Assembly: GCA_039029355.1 (NCBI GenBank)
Contig: JBCCGI010000041.1
Location: 3,661 to 67,660 of the forward strand
Source: JBCCGI01 sp039029355
Lineage (GTDB): Bacteria; Planctomycetota; UBA1135; GCA-002686595
DNA length: 64,000 nucleotides
Direction of reading: 5' to 3'
Shown: in pieces, positions 12,218 to 21,264 of the stretch
How the letters are laid out: each line of letters starts with the position of its first letter
How positions within the stretch are numbered: position 1 is the stretch's first letter
Notes under the pieces: generated by a model
What the model saw: only the letters and a program-made list of their open reading frames with translations
Told to the model about the DNA's origin: nothing
The model's database searches: none
Made by a program: the position numbers and the translations under genes

Positions 12218-12907
12218 TCAGGAGAACACGTTCCAGCGGATGATCGCCCAAATCGCGATGAAGGCGTCCTTCAGGCCGATCTTCTTGCCTTCGGAGTAAT
12301 CACGGCCGGCGTAGGAGATCGGGACCTCGTACACGCGCGCCTTCATCTTGGCGATCTTGGCCGTGATCTCGGGCTCGACGGCGAAGGTCCGCGACTGCAC
12401 GTCGAGCTTCTGGGCGAACTCGCGGCGGAAGACCTTGTAGCAGGTCTCCATGTCCGTGAGGTTCAGGTTGGTGAAGATGTTCGACACCGTCGTGAGGCCG
12501 CGGTTGCCCAGATAGTGCCAGTACAGATGCACGCGGCCGTACGGCCCGCCGAGAAAGCGGCTGCCGTACACGACATCGGCCTTCTCTTCGAGGATCGGCC
12601 GCAGCAGGGCGTCGTAGTCGGCCGGGTCGTACTCCAGGTCGGCGTCCTGGATCAGAAAGACGTCGCCCTCGAAGTGCTTGAGCGCCGTCCCCAGCGCAGC
12701 GCCCTTGCCCTGGTTCTTCTCGTGGCGGAAGGCGCGGATGTTGTCGTAGCGCTTCTCCAGCTCGGCGATGATCTCCGGCGAGCGGTCGGCCGAGCAGTCG
12801 TCGACCAGCACGATCTCCTTGTCGTAGGGAGTCGCCTGCACGCGCTCGATGATCGCTTCCAGGGTCTTCTCCTCGTTGAAGACGGGGATGGCGACGGTCA
12901 GCTTCAT
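12218..12907 (-). CDS. GT2 family glycosyltransferase, dolichyl/polyprenyl-phosphate sugar transferase type
   Basis: Cytoplasmic or membrane-associated transferase of 229 aa, resembling DPM1-type enzymes that charge a polyprenyl phosphate with a hexose. Motifs: AIPVFNEEKT at the N-terminus, VLVDDCSADRS (nucleotide-binding DD), the acceptor/metal motif QDADLEYDP (DxD region), GSRFLGG and YKVFRRE. There is no C-terminal membrane pair. I placed the start at the ATG giving MKLTVAIPVFNEE; the longer frame reaches back into the preceding gene. It begins 13 bases after the stop of the upstream glycosyltransferase and is the last gene of the cluster. Confidence 0.93.
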   Translation of the reverse strand: MKLTVAIPVFNEEKTLEAIIERVQATPYDKEIVLVDDCSADRSPEIIAELEKRYDNIRAFRHEKNQGKGAALGTALKHFEGDVFLIQDADLEYDPADYDALLRPILEEKADVVYGSRFLGGPYGRVHLYWHYLGNRGLTTVSNIFTNLNLTDMETCYKVFRREFAQKLDVQSRTFAVEPEITAKIAKMKARVYEVPISYAGRDYSEGKKIGLKDAFIAIWAIIRWNVFS

Positions 12908-12920
12908 GGAGGAGGGGGGG

Positions 12921-14225
12921 CTACTTGTTTGGTTCGGGCCCCTGCTCGGTGAGGCCGTCGAAGAGAGTATCGATTCCGAAGCGCCGGGCGATTCCGAAGT
13001 GGAGGGAACGGTAGGCAGGCTCATCCTCGATGCACCAGAGGGGTTTGTGGAAAAGCTGGAAGATCTCGTCGTCGGGACGCCGGCGCCTGGCCTGGACGTC
13101 GGCTCGACGCCGTTCCCAGTGATCCCAGTTGCCCAGGAGATCGTTGATCCCGATCAGGTCCGCGACCGCGACCTTCGTGAGAGGCGTCGAATCCTGGGCT
13201 GCGCGTTTGGCCTTGTCCAGCAATCGGCCGGCCGCGCCCTTGTCCTTCACATCCTGCCGCTCGATTCGATAAGGAGTGTCGTCGGCCAGCCCCGAGATCA
13301 GCAGCATCCGCCGCACCGCCAGGGAGAGGGCGGCCGGAAAAACTTGCGCGAGGTGGGCGTCGTCGTAGTTCTTGAAGCAGGCCAGGAGCGGATTCCGCAC
13401 CTGTAGCAGGCGCACCGTCTCCTTCGGGAAGGTCTTGCTCGTGCTCGAGTGGTGGTGGTACGCCACCGCCTGCGGGGCGTAGTGCACCTCATGCCCCAAC
13501 ACCCAGAGGCGCCAGCCCAGGTCGACGTCCTCGTAGTAGGCGAAGAAGTCCTCGTCGAACCCGCCCGCCTCGAGGAACACGGTGCGGTCCACGGCCATCG
13601 CTCCTCCGCAGGCGAACAGCGTGCGGGCGGGGCGGTCGTGCTCGGGGCCGGGCTCCTTCTCGTAGCCCTTCTGGATCCCGATGCCGTGGAAGTTCATGCC
13701 CCCGCCGGCGGAGTTCATGCGCTTGCCGTCCCACGACAGCATCTTGCCGGTGGTCGCCTGGCACTCGCCGCGCACGATCGGCGAGACGAGCTCGCGCACG
13801 AAGCTCGGCTCGACGCGCATGTCGTTGTTCAGGAAGACCAGCGTGCGGGCGCCCTCGGCCGCGCGCGCGCCCTGGTTGCAGCCGGCGCTGAAGCCGAGGT
13901 TCTTCTCGTTCTCGATCAGCCGCACCCAGGCGTGGTCGCGCTTCACCGTCGCGACGCTCTCGTCGGACGAGCCGTTGTCGACCAGCACCACCTCGATTCG
14001 CTCGGACGGGTAGTCGAGCTCCGAGAGGCTGTCGAAGCAGCCCTTCAGGTGCCGCAGCCCGTTGTAGTTGAGGATCACGATCGAGACCGGCGGGAGGTCC
14101 TCCTCCCCCACCGCGCCGCCGGGCTTCAGCTCGGCGCCGATCAGGCGAGCACCCGACTGAGGCGGCTCGGGAGGCGCGGGCGGATGCGCCCGCTGGATGC
14201 CGAGAAGTCGCCGCACGAAGCCCAT
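12921..14225 (-). CDS. GT2 family glycosyltransferase (rhamnosyltransferase-like)
   Basis: 434 aa. After a 45-residue Pro/Ala-rich leader comes a GT-A domain: SIVILNYNGL, VLVDNGSSDES, the DxD-type segment FLNNDMRVEP, the CGGAMAVDR and GGFDEDFFAYYEDVDLGWR segments (family E-D-x-D-L motif), as in bacterial rhamnosyl- and galactofuranosyl-like GT2 enzymes. The C-terminal 150 residues are helical and specific to this protein. The start ATG overlaps the upstream stop codon by one base (TGATG), indicating translational coupling to the GT2-GT4 fusion. Sugar and acceptor are not predictable. Confidence 0.93.
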   Translation of the reverse strand: MGFVRRLLGIQRAHPPAPPEPPQSGARLIGAELKPGGAVGEEDLPPVSIVILNYNGLRHLKGCFDSLSELDYPSERIEVVLVDNGSSDESVATVKRDHAWVRLIENEKNLGFSAGCNQGARAAEGARTLVFLNNDMRVEPSFVRELVSPIVRGECQATTGKMLSWDGKRMNSAGGGMNFHGIGIQKGYEKEPGPEHDRPARTLFACGGAMAVDRTVFLEAGGFDEDFFAYYEDVDLGWRLWVLGHEVHYAPQAVAYHHHSSTSKTFPKETVRLLQVRNPLLACFKNYDDAHLAQVFPAALSLAVRRMLLISGLADDTPYRIERQDVKDKGAAGRLLDKAKRAAQDSTPLTKVAVADLIGINDLLGNWDHWERRRADVQARRRRPDDEIFQLFHKPLWCIEDEPAYRSLHFGIARRFGIDTLFDGLTEQGPEPNK

Positions 14226-16942
14226 CAGGCGCCCACCTCTCGGCCGGTCTCGCGTACGAAGACGCGGCGGATGCGCAGGTGCGCCTCGGCGCCGCCGCGC
14301 GAGAGCGCGCTCTCGATCCGCAGCGCGCCGGCGGTCGGCGCCTCGGTGGTGTAGCTGAAGCTGCGCACCTCGTCGTCCTCGCCGGCGCGGAAGGGGTCGA
14401 TCGGGCCCAGCTCGACGCCGCCGAGCAGGATCCGGCCGCCGAGCTCGACGGCGTCCTCGCCCCCGAGCGCCTGCACGTCGACGCGGACCTCGACCGGTCC
14501 GACCGGCGGACCGGCGAGCTCGAACTCCACCGCCGCGCCGCCGGGGCGCAGGAGCACCAGCTCGCCCGCCTGGTCGTCGACCGGCCCCTCGCGGCGGTCG
14601 GCCGACGCGCCGGACGCGTCGAGCAGCGTCGCCTCCTCGCGCGAGCGGCGCCGCGCCAGGAGCCCGCGGTAGCGGAACTCGGTCGCGGCGGCGTCCTCGG
14701 CGATGGTCTTGATCGGGATGAAGTCGCGGGAGAGCTGCGCGAGCAGCTCGGGCTCCTCGATCAGCCGCCGCAGGCAGGCGGCGAGGTCGGCCTCGTCGCC
14801 GGTGCGGAAGTGCAGCCCGTCGACGCCGTCGCGCACGTACTCCGCCATGCCGCCGATGCCGCTCGTCACCACGGGCGTGCGCGTCAGGAAGGCCTCGTGG
14901 ATCGTGATCGGCGAGTTCTCGTACCAGAGCGACGGCACGACCAGCACGTCGATGTCGGCGTAGACCTCCGACAGGCGCGAGTTGTCGAAGCGCCCGTGGA
15001 AGACGACCGGCGCCTTGCCCTCCTGCGCGATGCGCTCGAGCTCGCGGTGGTGCTCGTCCGCGTCGGGGCGGAAGTCGCCGTGCACGTGCAGCTCGGCCGG
15101 CTCGCCGGCCAGTCGGCACATCGCGCGCACCAGCACCTCGCCGCCTTTGTACCAGACCAGCGAGCCGACGAAGCCGACGCGCAGCCGTCCCCCGGCGCGC
15201 GGCGTCTTGGTCAGCGCCTGCACGTGGTCGGTGCGCATGCCGTTGTCGGAGTACAGGAAGCGGTGCGGGTCGAAGCGACCGGTCTCGAGCAGCTTCAAGC
15301 GCAGGAAGCGGCTCGGGCTGACCTGCAGGTCGCAGCTCGCGTACGCCGCCGTCACGCGCGCGAGCCGTCCGTCGAGCTCGCGGAAGTCCTTCCGGCCGAG
15401 GAGGTCGAGCAGCTCGACCAGCGGTTCGCCGCCCACCTCGCCGGCGCGCTTCAGCGTGGGGATCCACGGCAGCGCGCGCTCCTTGACGCAGGCGTAGCAG
15501 CCGGCGCCCATGTTCTCGGGGCAGCGCTCGCCGTCGGGTCGGATGAGCTGTACCCGCGGGCAGAGCGCCCAGTAGTCGTGGCAGTGCATCACGGTCGCCA
15601 GCCCGAGCCGGCGCGCGATGTCCACCAGCCCGACCGAGGTGTGGATCAGGTGCTGGAAGTGCACCACGTCCGGGCGCTCCGCGAGCAGCACGAGGCGGAA
15701 GGCCTCCTCGGCGCGCTCGTCCTCGTAGCTCTCGCGCAGGCTGCGGTGAGCGAGCCGGTTGGTCATGCGCAGCACGCGCAGCCCCTCGAAGGTCGACTCG
15801 CGCACGTCGAAGTCGGCCTCGCCCTCATCGCCGGCCGGCACGCGCGCGAAGACGGTGACCTCGTGCCCGCGCCGCTGCAGCTCGCGGGCGAGGTTGAGCG
15901 TGTAGACCTCGGTCCCCGCCCACGTGTCGGGCGGGAAGCCGTGCACGACGAAGAGCACGCGCAGCGCGGAGCTCGCGAGCATGCCCGTGCCCGGCTGCCG
16001 CGCCGCGGTCCGGCCGCCGTCGGCCAGCCCGTGGAAGGCGGCCAGGCGCAGCGCCGCGGCGCGCTCCTCCAGCCGCAGGGCCTCGTCGCCGCCGTAGCCC
16101 GCGGCGCGGACGGCGTGGCTGTCCTCGGCGCGGAAGCGCCGCGCCAACGCGTCGGCGTCGGCGCTCGACGCCACCGCGACGCGGTCGAGCCACTCCGCGT
16201 TGAAGCGCCCGTCGACGAAGGCGCGCCCGTAGGTCTGGTCGACGTCGTAGTCGTGGCTGTGCTCCACGCACGCGTCGTCGTCGTACACCACCGTCCAGCC
16301 GCCTTCGAGCAGCGCCCGGGCCATCAGCACGTCCTCGCCGAACCAGGTGCGCGGGAAAGGGTGCAGCTCCCACACCTCGCGCCGGATCGCCGAGGCGACG
16401 TCGTTGAAGCCGTAGAGCAGCCGGCGCGCGTGCGGGTCGAGGCGCTCGTACTCCTCGGCCGGCGGCAGGCGTGTCTCGCGGCGTCCGGCCACGTAGCCCG
16501 GGTCGCCGTCGGACAGGAGGCGCGTGACCGGATCGGCGTCCGCGCGCGGCACGTTGCGGCACGTGACGGCGGCGACGTCGGGCGTGTCGAAGTTGCGCAC
16601 GACGCGCGCCAGCCAGTCGTCTCCGAGCGGGATCGCGTCCTGGGTGAGGAAGACCAGAAGATCGCCCGAGGACAGCGCCGCGAGCAGGTTGCGCGTGTCG
16701 CCGTGGTCGAACTCGACCTGGTCGATGCCGCGCACGCTCAGCGGCACCGGGAAACCGGCCGCGTGCCCCGCGAGGATCTCGCACGTGCCGTCGGTCGAGC
16801 CGGAGTCGATCGCCAGCACGTCCCACGGCAGCTCCAGCCGCTGGCGGGCCAGGCTGGTAAGCAGCCGGTCGAGGAACTCCGCCCCCTGCCAAGTCGGCAG
16901 GAGCACGGACACCGACCGGAGCGGCTGCGCGGCGTGGGGCAT
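14225..16942 (-). CDS. bifunctional GT2-GT4 glycosyltransferase with extra C-terminal beta-rich tail
   Basis: 905 aa, two glycosyltransferases in one chain. Residues 10-300 are a GT-A/GT2 domain (LLPTWQGAEFL, AIDSGSTDGT, FLTQDAIPLGDDW, FNDVASAIRR, FGEDVLMA). From about residue 325 a complete GT-B/GT4 enzyme begins (LFVVHGFPPDTWAGTEVY; MHCHDYW; GRLRVGFVGSLVWYKGG; VPSLWYENSPITIHEAF with the E-x7-E region). About 765-905 is a strand-rich tail rich in Gly, Val and acidic residues, possibly a carbohydrate-contact module. An internal ATG at codon 321 sits exactly before the GT4 part, consistent with a gene fusion. The GT2 half resembles the protein of the next upstream gene. Start chosen 54 bases after that gene. 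Confidence 0.93.
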   Translation of the reverse strand: MPHAAQPLRSVSVLLPTWQGAEFLDRLLTSLARQRLELPWDVLAIDSGSTDGTCEILAGHAAGFPVPLSVRGIDQVEFDHGDTRNLLAALSSGDLLVFLTQDAIPLGDDWLARVVRNFDTPDVAAVTCRNVPRADADPVTRLLSDGDPGYVAGRRETRLPPAEEYERLDPHARRLLYGFNDVASAIRREVWELHPFPRTWFGEDVLMARALLEGGWTVVYDDDACVEHSHDYDVDQTYGRAFVDGRFNAEWLDRVAVASSADADALARRFRAEDSHAVRAAGYGGDEALRLEERAAALRLAAFHGLADGGRTAARQPGTGMLASSALRVLFVVHGFPPDTWAGTEVYTLNLARELQRRGHEVTVFARVPAGDEGEADFDVRESTFEGLRVLRMTNRLAHRSLRESYEDERAEEAFRLVLLAERPDVVHFQHLIHTSVGLVDIARRLGLATVMHCHDYWALCPRVQLIRPDGERCPENMGAGCYACVKERALPWIPTLKRAGEVGGEPLVELLDLLGRKDFRELDGRLARVTAAYASCDLQVSPSRFLRLKLLETGRFDPHRFLYSDNGMRTDHVQALTKTPRAGGRLRVGFVGSLVWYKGGEVLVRAMCRLAGEPAELHVHGDFRPDADEHHRELERIAQEGKAPVVFHGRFDNSRLSEVYADIDVLVVPSLWYENSPITIHEAFLTRTPVVTSGIGGMAEYVRDGVDGLHFRTGDEADLAACLRRLIEEPELLAQLSRDFIPIKTIAEDAAATEFRYRGLLARRRSREEATLLDASGASADRREGPVDDQAGELVLLRPGGAAVEFELAGPPVGPVEVRVDVQALGGEDAVELGGRILLGGVELGPIDPFRAGEDDEVRSFSYTTEAPTAGALRIESALSRGGAEAHLRIRRVFVRETGREVGA

Positions 16943-16995
16943 CCCCAAGAGTAGACCGATTTGGAGCCCGGCCGGGAAGCGCCGGAGCGCCGCCT

Positions 16996-17922
16996 TCAGG
17001 CCGAGCCGCGCCAGACCCGCGGGCCCGTCCCCCGGCTTCCCGCATACTGGCCGAGCACCTGCGCGACGCGCAGCCCCGGAGAACGCAGGAGCGCGCCCAG
17101 GGCGCCGCGCGGACGCTCCCGCCCCAACCACTCCAGGTCGCGCCGGATCTCGTAGAGCGCGCCGCGTGCGGCCGACAGGAGGCTCGGGCGCAGCCGCCAG
17201 CCGTGGATCTGGGCGTGGAACTCCGCGTCGATGCGATAGCGCCGGAAAGCTGAACCCATTCCGTACGCGTGGGCGTGATGGGCCACCGCGGCGGGCGCGT
17301 AGGCGACCCGCCAGCCCGCGGTGAGGGCGCGCGCGGCCCAGGCGAAGTCCTCGCCGAAGGAGACGTCGGGGAAGGGCAGCTCGCGGAACACGTCGGCGCG
17401 GATAGCGCTCGCGACGTTGTTGAAGCGCAGGTACGCGCCGCGCTCGGCGGGAGCCAGCTCCCAGATGCCGGCCACGTGGTCGAGGTCGCGCACCACCGCT
17501 TGCTCGCTCGCCTCGTGCAGGTCGAGCACCGTGCGGGTCGCCAGCGGATCGTCGCCGGAGAAGGGCAGCACGCGCGCGCTGGCCCCGGCCACGCGCGGAT
17601 CGTCGAACGGTGCCGCCAGATGCCGCACCAGACCCGGCCCCGGCACGACGTCCTGGGAGAGGAACACGAGCAGCTCTCCACGCGCCTGCTCCGCAAGGCG
17701 GTTGCGCGTGCGGCCGTGGCCGAACTCGCTCTGGGGGATGACCTCGACCCGCGCGCCGTGCTCTCGCAACAGCTCGACGCTGCGGTCCGAGGACGAGGAG
17801 TCGATCGCGACGAGCTCGAGCTCGTCCGCGCCCTCGCACTCGACGAGCGCGGGCAGCAGCGCGCGCAGCTCGGCCTCGCCGTTCCACGTGGGGATCAGGA
17901 CCGAGAGTCGCGGCGCGCCCAT
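16996..17922 (-). CDS. GT2 family glycosyltransferase, close relative of the fusion protein's first half
   Basis: 308 aa, single GT-A domain: VLIPTWNGEAEL, AIDSSSSDRS, FGHGRTRNRLA, VFLSQDVVPG, FNNVASAIRAD and FGEDFAWAARAL. The FGHGRTRN/SQD/FNNVASAIR/FGED signature is shared one-for-one with residues 1-300 of the downstream GT2-GT4 fusion, so the two probably arose by local duplication. This signature is that of rhamnosyltransferases acting on surface polysaccharide. It begins 13 bases after the OPT transporter stop, so the transporter and four glycosyltransferases read as one leftward operon. Confidence 0.93.
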   Translation of the reverse strand: MGAPRLSVLIPTWNGEAELRALLPALVECEGADELELVAIDSSSSDRSVELLREHGARVEVIPQSEFGHGRTRNRLAEQARGELLVFLSQDVVPGPGLVRHLAAPFDDPRVAGASARVLPFSGDDPLATRTVLDLHEASEQAVVRDLDHVAGIWELAPAERGAYLRFNNVASAIRADVFRELPFPDVSFGEDFAWAARALTAGWRVAYAPAAVAHHAHAYGMGSAFRRYRIDAEFHAQIHGWRLRPSLLSAARGALYEIRRDLEWLGRERPRGALGALLRSPGLRVAQVLGQYAGSRGTGPRVWRGSA

Positions 17923-17935
17923 CGTCCGCCCCGTG

Positions 17936-19891
17936 TCAGTCGGCCGCCGGCTTCGACACGCGCAGGAACCACCCGGCCACGCCGAGCAGCATCGCGCCGG
18001 CCAGAACGCCGCGTACGAGCTCGCTCTCGATGCCCGCCGGCAGCGGGACCTCCATCGCCTTGGGGACGGCGATCAGGACGCCCGCGATGGCCTCGCCGGC
18101 GATCAGCCCGGACGCGAGCAGCACGCCGCGCTCGTAGCCGGCCTGGCGCGTCCCCTCGGTCCCGCCGCGCGACGGCGAGGTCGCGAGCCAGTTCAGCAGC
18201 CCGCCCGCGAGGATCGCCGTCGACAGCCCGAAGGGCAGGTACATCCCGACCGCCACCGGCATGATATGCAGCCGCACCGACGAACCGCGCGCCTTCAGCA
18301 GCTGGTCGCCGGCCACGATCGCGACGCCCAGCGCCGCGCCCCAGCCGATCAGGTCCCAGGGGAGCGGCGCGTCGCCGAAGAAGCCCTGCATCAGGCTCGC
18401 GAAGAGGCCCGCCTGGGGCGCCTCGAGGGCCTGCCCCTGGTCTTCCGGCGCCAGGTGCGCGTCGGTGCCGATGCCGTAGGCCGTGTGCAGCAGCCGCAGC
18501 ACCGGCTGCATCACGAAGGCGGCGGTGATGACGCCGATGACCTCCATCCACTGCTGCCGCTTGGGCGTCGCGCCCACCAGCGCGCCGGTCTTCAGGTCCT
18601 GGCAAACGTCGCCGGACGTGCACGTGGCGCAGCACACCACCCCCGCTACGCCCAGGGTCGCCAGGATCGCCACGTCGCCGCGGAACCCGAACAGGAAGAG
18701 GAAGGCCGAGGTGAACAGCACGGCGCAGATCGTCATGCCGCTGACCGGGCTGTTGCTCGAACCGACCAGGCCGACGATGTAGGCCGCGACGGCCACGAAG
18801 AAGAACGAGCAGACCACCATCAGCACCGTCGCGAGCACCGACACGCCCAGCCCGCCGGTCACGTGGTGGTAGAGGCCCAGCACCGCCACCGCCGTCGCCG
18901 CCAGGAGCAGCAGCACCCAGCGGGCCTCCATGTCCTGCTCGGTGCGCACCGTGGATGCCGTGCCCTGCGACGAGGCGCGGTAGCCCCCCACCGTCTCGCG
19001 CAGCCCCTGCACGATCCCCTTGCGGATCTGCAGGATCGACCACAGCCCGCCGACGATCATCGCCCCGACGCCGAGGAAGCGCAGGTTGGGCTTGAGCAGC
19101 GAATAGAGCTCGGGATCGGCCGCCGAGGCCCCCTGGTAGCCGGCCATCGTCATGAGCGGCGCCGCGACGATCCACGACAGCGCACCGCCGGCGAAGACCA
19201 GGAGCGAGATCTGCAGGCCCACGATGTAGCCGACGCCGACCAGCGCCGGCGCGGCGAAGAGCCCGCCGAAGATCTTGGCCTTGCCCAGGTTGATCGTCGC
19301 GCTCACCGAGTCGCCGATCACATGGAAGGCGTCCATCAGCAGCTTGAGCAGCGCGCCGGCCGCCAACGCGCTGAACACCGTCCGCATGCCCGAACCGCCG
19401 CTCTCCCCCGCGTCGAGCACCTTGGCGCAGGCGACGCCCTCGGGGTAGATCAGCTCGTCGTTCTCCACGATCATCGGCTTGCGCAGCGGGATCATGAAGA
19501 GCACCCCGAGCATGCCCCCGGTGATCGCCACGAGCGTGGTGACGAGGAAGTCGAAGTCGGTCCACACGCCGGCGATCACCAGCGCCGGCATCGTGAAGAT
19601 GATCCCGGCGGCCAGCGACTCGCCCGCCGAGGCGATCGTCTGAACGATGTTGTTCTCGAGGATCGTGCCGCCCTTGAAGAGCCCGCTGCGCAGCACGCCC
19701 ATCGAGATGACGGCGGCGGGGATCGAGGCACGGACCGTCATCCCGGCGAACAGGCCGAGGTAGACGTTGGCGACGCTCATGATGAGCCCCACCAGGATCC
19801 CGAGCACGATCGCGCGGGGCGTCACCTCGCGTGCCGTCGCGCCGATGGAGCTTCGCGGAGTCGGATCGGACGGAGCGTCTTGGGGCGGCAT
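17936..19891 (-). CDS. OPT family oligopeptide/metal-chelate transporter
   Basis: Polytopic inner-membrane transporter of 651 aa, with about 14-16 hydrophobic segments. Family landmarks: TPRAIVLGILVGLIMSVANVY at the start of TM1, GMTVRASIPAAVISMGVLR, ENNIVQTIASAGESLAAG, and late KTGALVGATPKRQQWMEVIGV and SGLIAGEAIAGVL. OPT proteins import small peptides or metal-siderophore complexes by proton symport. It is the first gene of the leftward cluster with the glycosyltransferases; why a transporter of this type would head that cluster is unclear and may be coincidental. A 93-base gap separates its start from the stop of the upstream propeller lipoprotein. Confidence 0.93.
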   Translation of the reverse strand: MPPQDAPSDPTPRSSIGATAREVTPRAIVLGILVGLIMSVANVYLGLFAGMTVRASIPAAVISMGVLRSGLFKGGTILENNIVQTIASAGESLAAGIIFTMPALVIAGVWTDFDFLVTTLVAITGGMLGVLFMIPLRKPMIVENDELIYPEGVACAKVLDAGESGGSGMRTVFSALAAGALLKLLMDAFHVIGDSVSATINLGKAKIFGGLFAAPALVGVGYIVGLQISLLVFAGGALSWIVAAPLMTMAGYQGASAADPELYSLLKPNLRFLGVGAMIVGGLWSILQIRKGIVQGLRETVGGYRASSQGTASTVRTEQDMEARWVLLLLAATAVAVLGLYHHVTGGLGVSVLATVLMVVCSFFFVAVAAYIVGLVGSSNSPVSGMTICAVLFTSAFLFLFGFRGDVAILATLGVAGVVCCATCTSGDVCQDLKTGALVGATPKRQQWMEVIGVITAAFVMQPVLRLLHTAYGIGTDAHLAPEDQGQALEAPQAGLFASLMQGFFGDAPLPWDLIGWGAALGVAIVAGDQLLKARGSSVRLHIMPVAVGMYLPFGLSTAILAGGLLNWLATSPSRGGTEGTRQAGYERGVLLASGLIAGEAIAGVLIAVPKAMEVPLPAGIESELVRGVLAGAMLLGVAGWFLRVSKPAAD

Positions 19892-19984
19892 GGCCGCGAT
19901 TGTAGACGCCGCTCGTCGCGGCGGAAGGATGGGCCGGCGGTCCTCGAGCGGAGATTCGGGGCCCGGCCGGCGCCGGCGCGGACG

Positions 19985-21151
19985 CTAAGGAATGCGGTAC
20001 AGCGTCTGCGCCGTCGTATCCAGCACGTAGAGGTCACCCGCGTCCGAGATCGTCAGCGAGAAGTCGCCGCCCGGAGTGAGCACGGTCGACCCCACCGCCG
20101 CGGTGCAGTCGACATCCAGCGGGCAGTCCGCGAGCCCGGTCGAGAAGTCGTAGCGCCGCAGCACGCCGGTCAGCCGGTCCACCCAGTACACGTCGCCCTT
20201 CGAGGTCGTGACGGCGCCCGAGGGCCAGGCGACCGACGAGTCCTCGTCGACCCCCTCCTCGGTCTGCGCCTCGCCGTCGCCGGCGAGCGTGGACGAGGAG
20301 AAGGGAAAGAAGCTGAAGCTCGTGTCCTCGAACAGCACGGCGCGGATGCGGTTGCCGCCCCCGAAGTTGCCGCGCTCGGTGATAATCAGCTGGTCGGCGC
20401 AGTCAAGCTTCAGGCCCGCCGGCGTGTCGAAGGCGGTCTCGGTCGGGTCGCCGTCGACCGAGTCGGCCTCGCCCGTGCCCGCCACGGTCGACACGAAGAT
20501 GCCCTCGGAGGTGGCCTCGATCTCGCGGATCACGTTGTTGCCGCTGTCCGGGATGAAGATGCGGCCGTCGCCGGTCGAGCACAGGTCCGCGGGCTCGTCG
20601 AAGCGGAAGAGCGCCGAGAAGAGCTGCCCGTTCACGAAGCCGCCGTCGGCGTTGGGCGTGCCATAGGCGGTGGCGAGCGTCGGCGGATTGCGCCGCGCCG
20701 ACACGACCACGTTGCCGGTGTGCTCCATCACCACGAGGAAGTCGGCGTTGGTCAGCGCGATGCCGGAGATCACCGCGTCGTCGGTAATACCCGCCAGGGC
20801 GAGCACGTTGGACGTGATGAAGCCGGCCGGCAGCACCTCGGTCTCGACCGGGGGATCGCCCGCGCTGAAGTCGAGCTTCAGCACGACGCCGTCGGCGCCG
20901 GTGAGATAGAGCTCCTCCATGCCCTGGGCCGCCGTCATGCGGCTGGTCGGCGCGACCGCGGGCGACGACCAGACCGCGACGGGCGCGATCGGGAGCGCCC
21001 CGGCGAAGGCCTGATCGGGACCGTTGCAGCCGTCGGCACCGATGGTCGAGATCGGCAGGATCGGGCCGGAGGTGGGGTCGACGCCCTCCCGGCAGCCGGC
21101 CAGGGCGGCGGTGAGGAGGACGAGCGACGCGGCGCGCTTCGACTGACGCAT
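19985..21151 (-). CDS. NHL/beta-propeller lipoprotein of unknown function
   Basis: 388 aa. The signal peptide with lipobox LAGC (mature Cys near position 20) supports the ATG at 21151 rather than the longer upstream start. The mature part has repeated strand units typical of NHL/YVTN-type propellers: DLCSTGDGRIFIPDSGNNVIREIE, VSTVAGTGEAD, AGLKLDCADQLIITE, GDVYWVDRLTGVLRRYD and DAGDLYVLDTTAQTLYRIP are successive blades, quoted here only as short markers of the D-G-x-x-(Y/I)-V-x-D pattern. Likely anchored at the cell surface or outer membrane; ligand unknown. It is not obviously linked to the genes on either side (113 and 93 base gaps). Confidence 0.85.
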   Translation of the reverse strand: MRQSKRAASLVLLTAALAGCREGVDPTSGPILPISTIGADGCNGPDQAFAGALPIAPVAVWSSPAVAPTSRMTAAQGMEELYLTGADGVVLKLDFSAGDPPVETEVLPAGFITSNVLALAGITDDAVISGIALTNADFLVVMEHTGNVVVSARRNPPTLATAYGTPNADGGFVNGQLFSALFRFDEPADLCSTGDGRIFIPDSGNNVIREIEATSEGIFVSTVAGTGEADSVDGDPTETAFDTPAGLKLDCADQLIITERGNFGGGNRIRAVLFEDTSFSFFPFSSSTLAGDGEAQTEEGVDEDSSVAWPSGAVTTSKGDVYWVDRLTGVLRRYDFSTGLADCPLDVDCTAAVGSTVLTPGGDFSLTISDAGDLYVLDTTAQTLYRIP

Positions 21152-21264
21152 AGCCCGGAGTGTCCCCCGCCGAGGCCCGGCTCGCAAGCCCTCGGGCGCA
21201 CGGGAGCGCCTGCCTTACAGAGGCTCCGCCCAACCGCCGCGGGAATGCGGCGCCCGCGTCGGGC

